Assembly (NCBI GenBank): GCA_904420185.1 | Contig: CAJFUJ010000049.1 | Location: 1-42,884 of the forward strand | Direction: 5' to 3' | Source of the DNA: an uncultured Butyricicoccus sp. | GTDB taxonomy: Bacteria; Bacillota; Clostridia; Oscillospirales; Butyricicoccaceae | Length of the DNA: 42,884 nucleotides | Part shown: in pieces, positions 14,635 through 22,734 of the stretch | Layout of the letters: every line of letters starts with the position of its first letter | Numbering within the stretch: the stretch's first letter is position 1 | Program-made: the position numbers and the translations under genes | Notes under the pieces: generated by a model | What the model saw: only the letters and a program-made list of their open reading frames with translations | Told to the model about the DNA's origin: nothing | Databases searched by the model: none

Positions 14635-15792
14635 TTATTCAGAAGCGTAGATGGTTCCCGTGTCTGGATTGACTTCGACGTCTGGATTGACTTCGACCGA
14701 GATGACCGAGCCGTCATCCAAGGTGACCTGGTAGCTGCCGTCATCTTGTAAGACAAATTGATCGGCGCGGATGACAAAGTCGTCCGGCGTCTCGCCGTCG
14801 GTGACGGTGAAGGACACCTCGGATTGGGCAGGCTGTTGGCTGGGCGCACTGTCCGTAAGATTTGCAGTAGCCTGTACCCGGCCGTCCGAGGCAGGGGCAG
14901 CTGGTTCTGCGGCGGCAAAAGCCGAGGTGGTTCCTACAATTAGGGCAGTGGCCAACAATAGGCCGGAAATGGAAATTTTTCTTGAATGAATCATGGCTTG
15001 AATCCTTTCTTCCAGAGGCTTGGAGCCAAATTGGCTTGTGAAGGGAGCGGAGGCCTCCCAGGCGGCAAAATCCAGCAGACTGTGGGCATAGGCGGCCCAT
15101 TCGCCGGGTTGGCACCGGCGCAGCACACGCGCGTCGCAAAACAGCTCCAAATCGCGGCCGAGCAGCGAAAACAGCAGCCAGACGAGCGGGTTGAACCAGT
15201 GCAGGCACACCGCGCACGCGGCAAGGCATTTCCATGCGCAATCGAACGACTGCACATGGCACAGTTCGTGCACCAGGGCGAACCGCAAGTGCGGGCCATC
15301 CTGGTGGGCCAGCCGGACGGGCAGCACGACCACCGGGCGAAGTACGCCGTAGGTCAGGGGGGAGGACAGGCGTGCGTCGGCGCGCAGGCGCACCTTGCGC
15401 CGCAGGCCAAACCCGGATAGGATCGCGTCTGCGGCAGGGTTGTGCACGCGCACTGCGGTGCGCAGCGCCCGCCGCGCCCGGATTTCGCGCACGGCAAACC
15501 ACAAACAGCAGCCCAGGGCGCCCGCCATCCACAAGATGGACCCCACCGGCACAGCCGGGGCAGCGTCTTGTGGAAGGATGGAAACCCGGATACCCGGTGT
15601 GGCAAACCGCCCGAACAGGCCGACCGGCGAGACAAATTGGACCGGGCATAGAAGCCGCACAAGCGCGACGGCGTAAAAGCACAGATAGGCAGCGCGGGGC
15701 AGACGGCCTCCGAACAGGCGGCGCACCAACGCCGCAGCCAGGGTGATCGCACCCCCGGCCAGGGTCATTTGCAGCAAGGTCTGCATAGGCAT
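14635..15792 (-). CDS. BlaR1/MecR1-like M56 family membrane metallopeptidase, no penicillin-binding domain
   Basis: Membrane sensor-protease of 385 residues. Hydrophobic segments at about 8-24, 35-50, 83-103 and one after residue 270 surround a cytoplasmic zinc peptidase with HELCH (H175, E176, H179). The C-terminal segment after the last helix (about 90 residues) is acidic, with repeated short strands (SYQVTLDDGSV, SVEVNPD). It has no SxxK/SxN penicillin-sensor domain, so it is unlikely to be a true beta-lactam receptor. ATG at 15792 overlaps the blaI stop by one base (TGATG); GTG at 15795 is possible. With BlaI it likely forms a two-gene sensor-repressor switch for an unknown envelope signal. 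Confidence 0.87.
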   Translation of the reverse strand: MPMQTLLQMTLAGGAITLAAALVRRLFGGRLPRAAYLCFYAVALVRLLCPVQFVSPVGLFGRFATPGIRVSILPQDAAPAVPVGSILWMAGALGCCLWFAVREIRARRALRTAVRVHNPAADAILSGFGLRRKVRLRADARLSSPLTYGVLRPVVVLPVRLAHQDGPHLRFALVHELCHVQSFDCAWKCLAACAVCLHWFNPLVWLLFSLLGRDLELFCDARVLRRCQPGEWAAYAHSLLDFAAWEASAPFTSQFGSKPLEERIQAMIHSRKISISGLLLATALIVGTTSAFAAAEPAAPASDGRVQATANLTDSAPSQQPAQSEVSFTVTDGETPDDFVIRADQFVLQDDGSYQVTLDDGSVISVEVNPDVEVNPDTGTIYASE

Positions 15793-16151
15793 CACGGTTT
15801 TTGGTCGATCAGGCGGCGGAGCTTGTCGATTTCACCGGCGTCCAGCCGGCCGCTGCCGAGCAGCGAAGCGAACAGCTGCGAGGGCGAACCGTCGAACAAT
15901 TTGTCCACCAGTTCGCCGGCCTGCTGGGCCTGGACCTGCTCGTGGGTGAGCAGCGCATGGCAGATGAAACCGGGCTCTTGCCGCGCAATATACCCTTTTT
16001 GGATACATTTTTTGATCACGGTGTAGGTAGTGTTCTTGTTCCAGCCGACCTGTCCGGCCAGAAGAACGGCGATTTGGCGGGCGGCGAGGTCGCCGTGGGT
16101 CCACAGCGTTTGCATCACTTGCCGCTCGGAATCGAAGAGCTTGTGCTCCAT
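15792..16151 (-). CDS. BlaI/MecI/CopY family repressor
   Basis: Winged-helix repressor of 119 residues. The N-terminal DNA-binding domain runs from FDSERQVMQTLWTHGDL through WNKNTTYTVIKKCIQKG, the recognition region of the family. The C-terminal half (about 65-119) would form the dimer helices and includes the segment cleaved in true BlaI proteins. ATG at 16151 follows AAAGGAGG at ideal spacing; the longer open frame upstream covers the promoter and is rejected. The gene is coupled to the M56 protease that presumably inactivates it. Two matching palindromes in the promoter support self-repression. Confidence 0.92.
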   Translation of the reverse strand: MEHKLFDSERQVMQTLWTHGDLAARQIAVLLAGQVGWNKNTTYTVIKKCIQKGYIARQEPGFICHALLTHEQVQAQQAGELVDKLFDGSPSQLFASLLGSGRLDAGEIDKLRRLIDQKP

Positions 16152-16218
16152 GGGGGAACCTCCTTTGGATTGGCCATGCGGCCGGGTCCCAGCGCTTGAA
16201 CCCGGCCCACGGCGGTGG

Positions 16219-16232
16219 ACTATTGCAATAGT
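16219..16232. promoter_or_regulatory. Likely BlaI operator 1
   Basis: ACTATTGCAATAGT, a perfect 14-base palindrome just downstream of the promoter -10. Confidence 0.6.
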
Positions 16233-16240
16233 ATGTGTAT

Positions 16241-16269
16241 AGACTATCACGATCGTATGGACCTGTCAA
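16241..16269 (-). promoter_or_regulatory. Promoter of the blaI-like operon with operator 2 in its spacer
   Basis: On the minus strand a consensus TTGACA (16264-16269), 17-base spacer, TAGTCT (16241-16246). ACTATCACGATCGT at 16243-16256 is an imperfect copy of the palindrome at 16219 and covers the spacer and -10, so bound repressor would block polymerase. Confidence 0.6.
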
Positions 16270-16368
16270 GCCTGTTCACAAAACAAACACAGGCTGCGGC
16301 CCGGCCGCTCTGGGCGTTCTACACAAAACCGCGCGGCTGGGGACGGCCACGTTCTCATGGGGATTTCC

Positions 16369-16397
16369 TTGTGTAAAGCTGCAAACTATGGTATCAT
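16369..16397 (+). promoter_or_regulatory. SigA-type promoter for lepA-hemW
   Basis: TTGTGT (16369-16374), 17-base spacer, TATCAT (16392-16397) with TGG before the -10. Confidence 0.65.
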
Positions 16398-16442
16398 AAA
16401 CTGTAAAATATACTTTTATGCTTTGCGTGAAGGAGTTTGAAC

Positions 16443-18251
16443 GTGAAGACACAGGATAACATCAGAAATTTTTCCATCATCGCGCACATCGACCACGGCA
16501 AATCCACCCTGGCCGACCGCCTGCTCGAACAGTGCAAGGCGGTGTCTCAGCGCGAGATGGAGGAGCAGCTGCTCGACAACATGGACCTGGAGCGCGAGCG
16601 CGGCATCACCATCAAGGCGCGCGCGGTGCGCATGGAGTACCAGGCCGACGACGGCCAGACCTATCACATGAACCTGATCGACACCCCGGGCCATGTGGAC
16701 TTTAACTACGAGGTGTCCCGCTCGCTGGCCGCGTGCGAGGGCGCGCTGCTGGTAGTGGACGCCGCCCAGGGCATCGAGGCCCAGACCCTCGGCAACACCT
16801 ACCTGGCCATCGACGCCGGGCTGGAAGTGCTGCCTGTTGTCAACAAAATCGACCTGCCCGCCGCCGACGCGCCCCGCGTCAAGCAGGAGATCGAGGACAT
16901 CATCGGTGTGCCGGCCATGGATGCGCCCGAAATCTCGGCCAAAATGGGCATCAACATCCACGCCGTGCTTGAGGACATTGTGGCGAACGTCCCCGCGCCC
17001 GCGGGCGACCCGGACGCGCCGCTCAAGGCGCTGATCTTTGACAGCCAGTACGACGCCTATAAGGGCGTAATCGTCTATATGCGCCTGATGGATGGCCATA
17101 TCAAGCCGGGCATGAAGGTCAAGATGATGGCCACCGGCGCCACCTTCCAGGTCATCGAGTGCGGGTACTTGGAGCCGCTCGGCCTGTCCCCACAAAAGGG
17201 CCTGTACGCCGGCGAGGTCGGCTACTTTACGGCCTCGATCAAGAATGTGGCCGACACCCGCGTGGGCGATACGGTCACCGAGGCCGACAACCCGACCCCC
17301 GCGGCCCTGCCCGGCTACCGCCCGGCGCGGCCCATGGTCTTTTGCGGCATCTACACCCAGGACGGCTCCAAATACCCCGACCTGCGCGACGCGCTGGAAA
17401 AGCTCCAGCTCAACGACGCCGCCCTGTCCTTTGAACCGGAAAGCTCGGTGGCGCTGGGCTTTGGTTTCCGCTGCGGCTTTCTCGGGATGCTGCACATGGA
17501 GATCGTGCAGGAACGCCTGGAGCGCGAATTCGACCTGGATCTGGTCACCACCCTGCCTTCGGTGGTCTACGAGATCGTCAAGGCCGACGGCACCACGGTC
17601 TATTGCGACAACCCGCACGATTACCCCGACCCGGCGGTCATCACCGAGGCGCGCGAACCGTTCGTCAAGGCATCCATCATGACCCCGGACGAGTTTGTCG
17701 GCAACATCATGCCCATGTGCCAGGAGCGGCGGGGCGTGTTTAAGGACATGCAGTACCTGGATTCCACCCTGGTCGAGCTGCACTATGAAATGCCGATCAA
17801 CGAGATCATCTACGACTTTTTCGACGCCTTGAAGGCGCGCACCAAGGGCTATGCCTCGCTGGACTACGAATTCCTGGACTACCGCAAGAGCGACCTGGTC
17901 AAGGTGGACATGCTCTTAAACGGCGACCAGGTGGACGCGCTGTCGTTCATTGTACACCGCGACAAGGCCTATGGCCGCGCCCGCCGCATCTGTGAAAAGC
18001 TCAAGGAGAACATCCCGCGCCAGCTGTTCGAGGTGCCCGTCCAGGCGGCCATCGGCGGCAAGGTCATTGCCCGCGAGACGGTCAAGGCCATGCGCAAGGA
18101 CGTGCTGGCCAAGTGCTACGGCGGCGACATCACCCGCAAAAAGAAGCTGCTCGAAAAGCAGAAAGAGGGCAAAAAGAAGATGCGCACGCTCGGCTCGGTC
18201 CAGCTGCCCACCGAGGCGTTCATGGCCGTGCTCAAGCTGGACGAAGAATAA
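16443..18251 (+). CDS. lepA: Elongation factor 4 (LepA)
   Basis: Ribosome-bound GTPase that back-translocates or helps stalled ribosomes; 602 residues, normal length. G motifs in order: AHIDHGKST (14-22), GITIKA, DTPGH, and NKID; then domain II, EF-G-like domains III and V, and the LepA-specific C-terminal domain ending near [20 protein letters not shown] at 16443 is chosen because AAGGAG lies 7 bases before it; TTG at 16437 would abut the SD. It is followed without a gap by hemW, a very common pairing. Confidence 0.96.
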   Translation: MKTQDNIRNFSIIAHIDHGKSTLADRLLEQCKAVSQREMEEQLLDNMDLERERGITIKARAVRMEYQADDGQTYHMNLIDTPGHVDFNYEVSRSLAACEGALLVVDAAQGIEAQTLGNTYLAIDAGLEVLPVVNKIDLPAADAPRVKQEIEDIIGVPAMDAPEISAKMGINIHAVLEDIVANVPAPAGDPDAPLKALIFDSQYDAYKGVIVYMRLMDGHIKPGMKVKMMATGATFQVIECGYLEPLGLSPQKGLYAGEVGYFTASIKNVADTRVGDTVTEADNPTPAALPGYRPARPMVFCGIYTQDGSKYPDLRDALEKLQLNDAALSFEPESSVALGFGFRCGFLGMLHMEIVQERLEREFDLDLVTTLPSVVYEIVKADGTTVYCDNPHDYPDPAVITEAREPFVKASIMTPDEFVGNIMPMCQERRGVFKDMQYLDSTLVELHYEMPINEIIYDFFDALKARTKGYASLDYEFLDYRKSDLVKVDMLLNGDQVDALSFIVHRDKAYGRARRICEKLKENIPRQLFEVPVQAAIGGKVIARETVKAMRKDVLAKCYGGDITRKKKLLEKQKEGKKKMRTLGSVQLPTEAFMAVLKLDEE

Positions 18252-19382
18252 ATGGAGACATTCCAAATACCCGCTACTTTGGGCCTGTATTTCCACGTCC
18301 CCTTTTGCGCGTCCAAGTGCAAATACTGCGATTTTTACTCGTTTGCCGGGCCGGAAGCCCAGATGGACGCCTATGTGGACGCCATGTGCCGCGCCATTGC
18401 GGCCTGGGGGATGCGTTGCCAAGGGGCCAAGGTGGACACCGTCTACTTTGGCGGCGGCACGCCCTCGCTGCTGGGCGCAGTCCGGCTGGGGCGCATTTTA
18501 ACGGCCGCCCGCGCCGGGTTCGCCCTCCAAGACGACGCCGAAATTACGGTCGAGTGCAACCCAGACAGCATGACGGGCGGGCTGCTGGATGCCCTGCACG
18601 CCATGGGCGTCAACCGCCTGTCGGTGGGCGTGCAGTCGGCTAGCGACTGCGAATTGCGTATGCTGGGCAGGCGGCACACCTTCGCCCAGGCGCAGCGCGC
18701 GGTCGAGCGGGCCCATGCCAGTGGGTTTGCCAATCTGTCGCTGGACTTGATGTACGCCCTGCCCGGGCAGGACGCCGGCCAAGCCCTCGCATCGTTGCAA
18801 GCCCTGCTCGCGCTCGGGCCGGTGCATCTGTCCTGCTATGCGCTCAAGATCGAGTCGGGGACGCCGCTGGCCCGGGAAAACGTCACCCAGCCCGACGAGG
18901 ACATACAGGCCGATATGTACCTGGCCTTATGTGATGCGCTGCGGCAGGCCGGTTTTGAACACTACGAAATTTCCAACTGGGCCAAACCCGGCTTCCGCGC
19001 CCGGCACAATGCCCGCTACTGGGATCTGTCCGATTACCTGGGGATCGGTCCTTCGGCCCATTCGCTGCTGGGCGGCAAGCGGTTTGCCTATGCGGACGAC
19101 TTGGACGCCTTCCTCGCCGCAAAGCCGCCCATCCCCGAAGAAGAGGTCGAAGGCTTTACCCCGGCACTGGAATATTTGATGCTGGCCCTGCGCACGGCGG
19201 ACGGTGTGCAGCCCGCGGCATTTGCGGCGCGGTTTGGGCAGCCGTTTGCCCCCTTCGCCGCCCGATTGGAGAGATTCAGAGCGCCCGGCCTGGCCGCCTA
19301 TTCAGCCGGCCGTTGGCGCCTGACCGAGCAGGGCTTCCTGCTGTCCAACCCAATTTTGGCCGACGTACTGTCGGCACAATGA
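18252..19382 (+). CDS. hemW: Radical SAM heme chaperone HemW
   Basis: Radical SAM protein of 376 residues. YFHVPFC is followed by the cluster motif CASKCKYC (C19, C23, C26), a CxxxCxxC arrangement with the following DF seen in HemN/HemW, then GGGTPSLL, and a HemN_C-type domain at the end. HemW proteins bind heme and are thought to deliver it, rather than oxidise coproporphyrinogen; the CPO-specific extra N-terminal stretch of HemN is missing. The ATG is the base right after the lepA stop, without a strong SD, so translation probably depends on lepA. Confidence 0.92.
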   Translation: METFQIPATLGLYFHVPFCASKCKYCDFYSFAGPEAQMDAYVDAMCRAIAAWGMRCQGAKVDTVYFGGGTPSLLGAVRLGRILTAARAGFALQDDAEITVECNPDSMTGGLLDALHAMGVNRLSVGVQSASDCELRMLGRRHTFAQAQRAVERAHASGFANLSLDLMYALPGQDAGQALASLQALLALGPVHLSCYALKIESGTPLARENVTQPDEDIQADMYLALCDALRQAGFEHYEISNWAKPGFRARHNARYWDLSDYLGIGPSAHSLLGGKRFAYADDLDAFLAAKPPIPEEEVEGFTPALEYLMLALRTADGVQPAAFAARFGQPFAPFAARLERFRAPGLAAYSAGRWRLTEQGFLLSNPILADVLSAQ

Positions 19383-19410
19383 ATGATAGAAACTTTTGGA
19401 GGTAAAGATT

Positions 19411-19680
19411 ATGCGCGCAGTTATCACCGTGGTCGGTAAGGACCGCACCGGCATTATCGCCAAGATTTCCGACACCCTGTACCGTCATCAGGTCAACATC
19501 GTCGATATTTCCCAGAACGTCATGGAGGATGTATTCGCCATGGTCATGTTGGTGGGCATCGACAAATGCACGGTCGATTTCACCGAGCTGGCCGACCTGC
19601 TCGACAAAGACGGCGAGGCGCTGGGCATGAAGATCCACACCATGCATGAGGATATCTTCAACGCCATGCACCGGATTTAA
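19411..19680 (+). CDS. ACT domain protein (UPF0237)
   Basis: Small protein of 89 residues made of a single ACT domain: MRAVITVVGKDRTGIIAKIS at the start with the conserved GKDRxGI ligand loop, then VDISQNVMEDVFAMVMLV. ACT domains bind amino acids or similar small ligands. ATG at 19411 follows GGAGGTAAAGATT; a codon at 19396 lies inside the SD and is rejected. It sits 28 bases after hemW and 15 before a UPF0210 gene, the usual pair, so the two likely act together, perhaps as sensor and enzyme; the activity is not established. Confidence 0.92.
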   Translation: MRAVITVVGKDRTGIIAKISDTLYRHQVNIVDISQNVMEDVFAMVMLVGIDKCTVDFTELADLLDKDGEALGMKIHTMHEDIFNAMHRI

Positions 19681-19695
19681 TGGGGGACGAGAACA

Positions 19696-21060
19696 GTGGC
19701 AATGATTAACACCCGCGACATCCTCGAAACCATCAAAATGATCGAGGAGGAGCATCTGGACATCCGCACCATCACCATGGGCATCTCGCTGCGCGACCTG
19801 GCCAGCGACGACATCCATGTGCTCTGCGACAAAATTTACGACAAGATCACCCGCCGCGCCGAACACCTGGTCAAGACCGGCGAGGAAATCGAGCGCGAAC
19901 TGGGCATCCCGATCATCCACAAGCGCATCTCGGTCACGCCCATCGCCATGGTCGGCGCCACCACCACCGCGCTCAGCTATGTGCCCATCGCCCAGGCGCT
20001 CGACCGCGCCGCCGCGGCGACCGGCGTCAACTTCATCGGCGGTTTTTCGGCACTCGTGCAAAAGGGCTTTGCCAAGGGCGACGAAGTGCTGCTTAACTCC
20101 ATCCCCGAAGCACTGTCCGTGACGAGTAACGTATGCGCGTCGGTCAACGTGGCTTCGACCAAGGCGGGCATCAACCTGGACGCCATCTCGCTGATGGGCC
20201 ACATCATCAAGACCACCGCCGAGATGACCAAGGACAACCAATCCATGGGCTGTGCCAAGCTGGTTGTGTTTGCCAACGCGGTGGACGACAACCCCTTCAT
20301 GGCGGGCGCGTTCCACGGCATCGGCGAGCCGGAAACCGTGCTCAACGTCGGCGTATCCGGGCCGGGCGTGGTGCAGGCGGCCATCCGCCGCGCGGGCAAC
20401 TGCTCGATCGGCGAAGTGGCCGAGATCATCAAAAAGACCGCCTTTAAGATCACCCGCATGGGCCAGCTGGTCGGCTCGATTGCCAGCGAGCGGCTGGGCG
20501 TGCCGTTTGGCATTGTCGATTTGTCGCTGGCGCCCACCCCGGCGGTCGGTGACTCGGTGGCCCGCATCCTGGAGGAAGTCGGCCTGGAGACCTGCGGCTG
20601 CTGCGGCACGACCGCCATTTTGGCCATGCTCAACGACGCGGTCAAAAAGGGCGGCGTGATGGCGTCGTCCAATGTGGGTGGCCTGTCGGGTGCGTTCATC
20701 CCGGTGTCCGAGGACGAGGGCATGATTGCAGCCGTGCGCGCCGGTGTGCTGAGCATGGAAAAGCTCGAGGCCATGACTGCGGTATGCTCGGTTGGCATCG
20801 ACATGGTCGCTGTGCCGGGCGACACGACCGCCGAAGTGCTCTCCGGCCTGATCGCTGACGAAATCGCCATCGGTGTGGTCAATAACAAAACCACCGCCGT
20901 GCGCGTCATCCCGGCGGTGGGCAAGCAGGTGGGCGACAGCGTCGAATTCGGCGGGCTGCTGGGGTCTGCACCCATTATGCCGGTATCGACCCATTCGCCG
21001 GCCAAGTTTATCCACCGCGGGGGGCGGATTCCGGCGCCGATTCACAGCTTGAAGAACTAA
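19696..21060 (+). CDS. UPF0210 (DUF711) family protein, PFL-like fold
   Basis: Cytoplasmic protein of 454 residues. It begins with the family pattern [20 protein letters not shown] and keeps the Gly-rich core ([11 protein letters not shown]) and conserved CGCCGTTA. Members adopt a fold like pyruvate formate-lyase, but the glycyl-radical signature is not evident here, and I do not claim radical chemistry. Function is unknown. GTG at 19696 is used (GGGGA nine bases before); ATG at 19702 is an alternative that changes two residues. Codon use is strongly GC-rich, as for an expressed gene, and it ends before a bidirectional hairpin. Confidence 0.9.
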   Translation: MAMINTRDILETIKMIEEEHLDIRTITMGISLRDLASDDIHVLCDKIYDKITRRAEHLVKTGEEIERELGIPIIHKRISVTPIAMVGATTTALSYVPIAQALDRAAAATGVNFIGGFSALVQKGFAKGDEVLLNSIPEALSVTSNVCASVNVASTKAGINLDAISLMGHIIKTTAEMTKDNQSMGCAKLVVFANAVDDNPFMAGAFHGIGEPETVLNVGVSGPGVVQAAIRRAGNCSIGEVAEIIKKTAFKITRMGQLVGSIASERLGVPFGIVDLSLAPTPAVGDSVARILEEVGLETCGCCGTTAILAMLNDAVKKGGVMASSNVGGLSGAFIPVSEDEGMIAAVRAGVLSMEKLEAMTAVCSVGIDMVAVPGDTTAEVLSGLIADEIAIGVVNNKTTAVRVIPAVGKQVGDSVEFGGLLGSAPIMPVSTHSPAKFIHRGGRIPAPIHSLKN

Positions 21061-21098
21061 ATTTTTGTATTTTACAGTTTTACACCGCTTGAACGGCA

Positions 21099-21128
21099 AA
21101 GGCCGGCTCATCCTTGTGAGCCGGCCTT
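21099..21128. terminator. Terminator between UPF0210 and gerB genes
   Basis: AAGGCCGGCTCA (21099-21110) pairs with TGAGCCGGCCTT (21117-21128), followed by CGCTTTGCC. It can serve both convergent units. Confidence 0.7.
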
Positions 21129-21148
21129 CGCTTTGCCCAAAACCACCC

Positions 21149-21172
21149 GTTTTGGAATGACAATTCCAAAAC
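21149..21172. repeat. Second convergent hairpin
   Basis: Perfect 10-bp stem GTTTTGGAAT/ATTCCAAAAC with loop GACA, 20 bases after the terminator and 16 before the next hairpin pair. Confidence 0.6.
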
Positions 21173-21187
21173 AGCGAAGTTTTCGAT

Positions 21188-21232
21188 CAAACCTTTTTTA
21201 AAAGGTTTGCGGGGTGCGGGGCAGCGCCCCGC
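21188..21232. repeat. Double-hairpin repeat element overlapping the gerB 3' end
   Basis: Hairpin 1 is CAAACCTTTT/AAAAGGTTTG (21188-21197, 21200-21209). Hairpin 2 is GCGGGG/CCCCGC (21216-21221, 21227-21232). The gerB stop codon (21198-21200) lies at the apex of hairpin 1. The last 12 or so residues of GerB (RGALPRTPQTF) are encoded by the element. This looks like a short interspersed element, but only one copy is in the window. Confidence 0.55.
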
Positions 21233-22085
21233 GGGAACGCCGCAAGCAGCCACACAGCGCACCGAGCAAGGCGGCGAGCAGAGCGACGCGCACGGCTTCG
21301 CACAGGGCCAGGGCGCAGCCGAACACCACTTCGCCGCGCTGGAGGAAATCACCGACCGAAAACACGCCGGCCGCCGAAAAGGCCGGATAGGGCAGGGCGG
21401 CGGCGCCGGCGCCGAGCACCAGATAGGCGCGCAGGCTGAGCAGCACCAGCCCCAGGCCGCCCAGGAGCACGCCGCGCACGCAGGCGTGGGTGGCGGACAG
21501 ATGGCGGTCCTGTTCGCACAGGAGCAGGGGCAGTGCGAGGGGGACAAAGCGCAGCGACAGCATTTGCGGCGGCGCGATGCCGGCGGCGGTTTCGAGCAAG
21601 TGGACGGGCAGGCAGTCGGACAGGGTTACGACCAGCGACGCCGCGACCGTTAAGGCAATGACAAAGGCGGTCGGGTAGCTCCACATGGCGACCGCCATGC
21701 GGCCGCGCCGTCCGGCGCACACGCCCACGGCCAGCAAAACTGCGGCGCTCACCCATTGGGGCATGGCCGGGAAGGCGGTCTCCCGCCAGAAGGCCGACAG
21801 CCGCACCAGACTTTGCAGTATGGCGGCTATGGCGGCCAGGCCCACTGCGGCAAAGAGGGCGTACTGTCCGGCGCGGGGCAGATGGTTTTGGCATAGGGCA
21901 AAGAAGTCGCGCGCGCCGGTGGCCTTGAGCAGCTGCAGCCACAGCCAAGCGGCCAGGGCGGCGAGCAGCGCGCCCCAGATGAGAGACCACACCGCCGCCG
22001 GGGTGGCGGGCAAATACAGCCCTTCGGCCAGCAGGAACAGAACCAGAAAGCCGCCCTGCCAGCGGGGGAAAACCGCGTTAGGCAT
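21198..22085 (-). CDS. GerAB/GerKB-type spore germination permease, short
   Basis: Inner-spore-membrane B subunit of a germinant receptor (APC-superfamily fold), 295 residues. I count about eight hydrophobic segments, from FLVLFLLAEGLYL to LLAALLGALCGCL; full-length members have about 365 residues and ten. The C-terminus changes abruptly to RSRGALPRTPQTF, encoded by a repeat-like hairpin element, so the gene is probably clipped at its 3' end. ATG at 22085 is chosen; GTG at 22094 lies in the SD (GGGAGGTG). It overlaps the gerC stop by 8 bases. Function could be lost or altered. Confidence 0.75.
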   Translation of the reverse strand: MPNAVFPRWQGGFLVLFLLAEGLYLPATPAAVWSLIWGALLAALAAWLWLQLLKATGARDFFALCQNHLPRAGQYALFAAVGLAAIAAILQSLVRLSAFWRETAFPAMPQWVSAAVLLAVGVCAGRRGRMAVAMWSYPTAFVIALTVAASLVVTLSDCLPVHLLETAAGIAPPQMLSLRFVPLALPLLLCEQDRHLSATHACVRGVLLGGLGLVLLSLRAYLVLGAGAAALPYPAFSAAGVFSVGDFLQRGEVVFGCALALCEAVRVALLAALLGALCGCLRRSRGALPRTPQTF

Positions 22086-22734
22086 GGCTGTCACCTCCCG
22101 TGAAAGGGGGCAGCGCGAGGCTGCCGCCGGGGGCAGTATGGCCGTCCAGGTTGGGGGTCAGGACGGGAAGCGACAGGGCCTGTCCGCTGCACAGGCAGTC
22201 TAGGATGCGAAAGAGCGGGCTGTCGGCCAGCGAACCGTCGGACGCGCGCTTGTCGAGCAGGGCGGCCAGCGCCATACCCGGGATGCCCTCGGTCAACGCT
22301 TCGGCGCGCAGCAGCTCGTCGGGGGTTGCGCCTTGGGCGACCGCGATGCGCAGCGTCAGCCGGGCATCCGGCCGGGCCAGCAGGCTGTCCACCAGGGCGG
22401 GCAGGTCGTTTTGCGCGACCGACTGGCTGACCAGGATGACCTGGGCGTGGCTCAGGTACAGGCGGCTGGCCAGCAGTTCATCGGCCCGGTCGAACAGGGC
22501 GGGGAAGTCCGCGGCCTGCACGGTGAAATAGCCGGGCGACACATCGCCGTCCAGGCTGTCCTGGCGGATGCTCTCCACGGTCATCTGAAAGCCGCCTGCA
22601 CACCGGTCGATGGACAGGGCGGACACCGGCAAAATCTGCCCGGCGTCCTGGTTGATATCCACCCGGTTGTTGGCATCCGCATCGCAGCCGCTGAGCAGCA
22701 GCGCCAGCAGCAAAAGGGGGAGAAATTTTTTCAT
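22078..22734 (-). CDS. Ger(x)C-type germination lipoprotein, short
   Basis: C subunit of a spore germinant receptor, 218 residues. The signal sequence ends in lipobox LLSGC (C17), so it is lipid-anchored. What follows fits the N-terminal GerAC domain (DQAGQILPVSALSIDR-like start, LSHAQVILVSQ, DARLTLRIAVAQGATP). Typical members have about 370 residues; the C-terminal domain that follows is absent here. The longer upstream open frame runs against gerA and is rejected. ATG at 22734 overlaps the gerA stop (ATGA). Confidence 0.8.
   Translation of the reverse strand: MKKFLPLLLLALLLSGCDADANNRVDINQDAGQILPVSALSIDRCAGGFQMTVESIRQDSLDGDVSPGYFTVQAADFPALFDRADELLASRLYLSHAQVILVSQSVAQNDLPALVDSLLARPDARLTLRIAVAQGATPDELLRAEALTEGIPGMALAALLDKRASDGSLADSPLFRILDCLCSGQALSLPVLTPNLDGHTAPGGSLALPPFTGGDSHA

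Noticed and set aside
16416-17783. 455-codon frame opposite lepA
   Set aside because: Shadow of lepA in GC-rich DNA; His/Gln/Val-rich product with no fold.
19276-21111. 611-codon frame opposite the ACT and UPF0210 genes
   Set aside because: Shadow of two well-supported genes; the reverse frame has no SD and no recognisable family.
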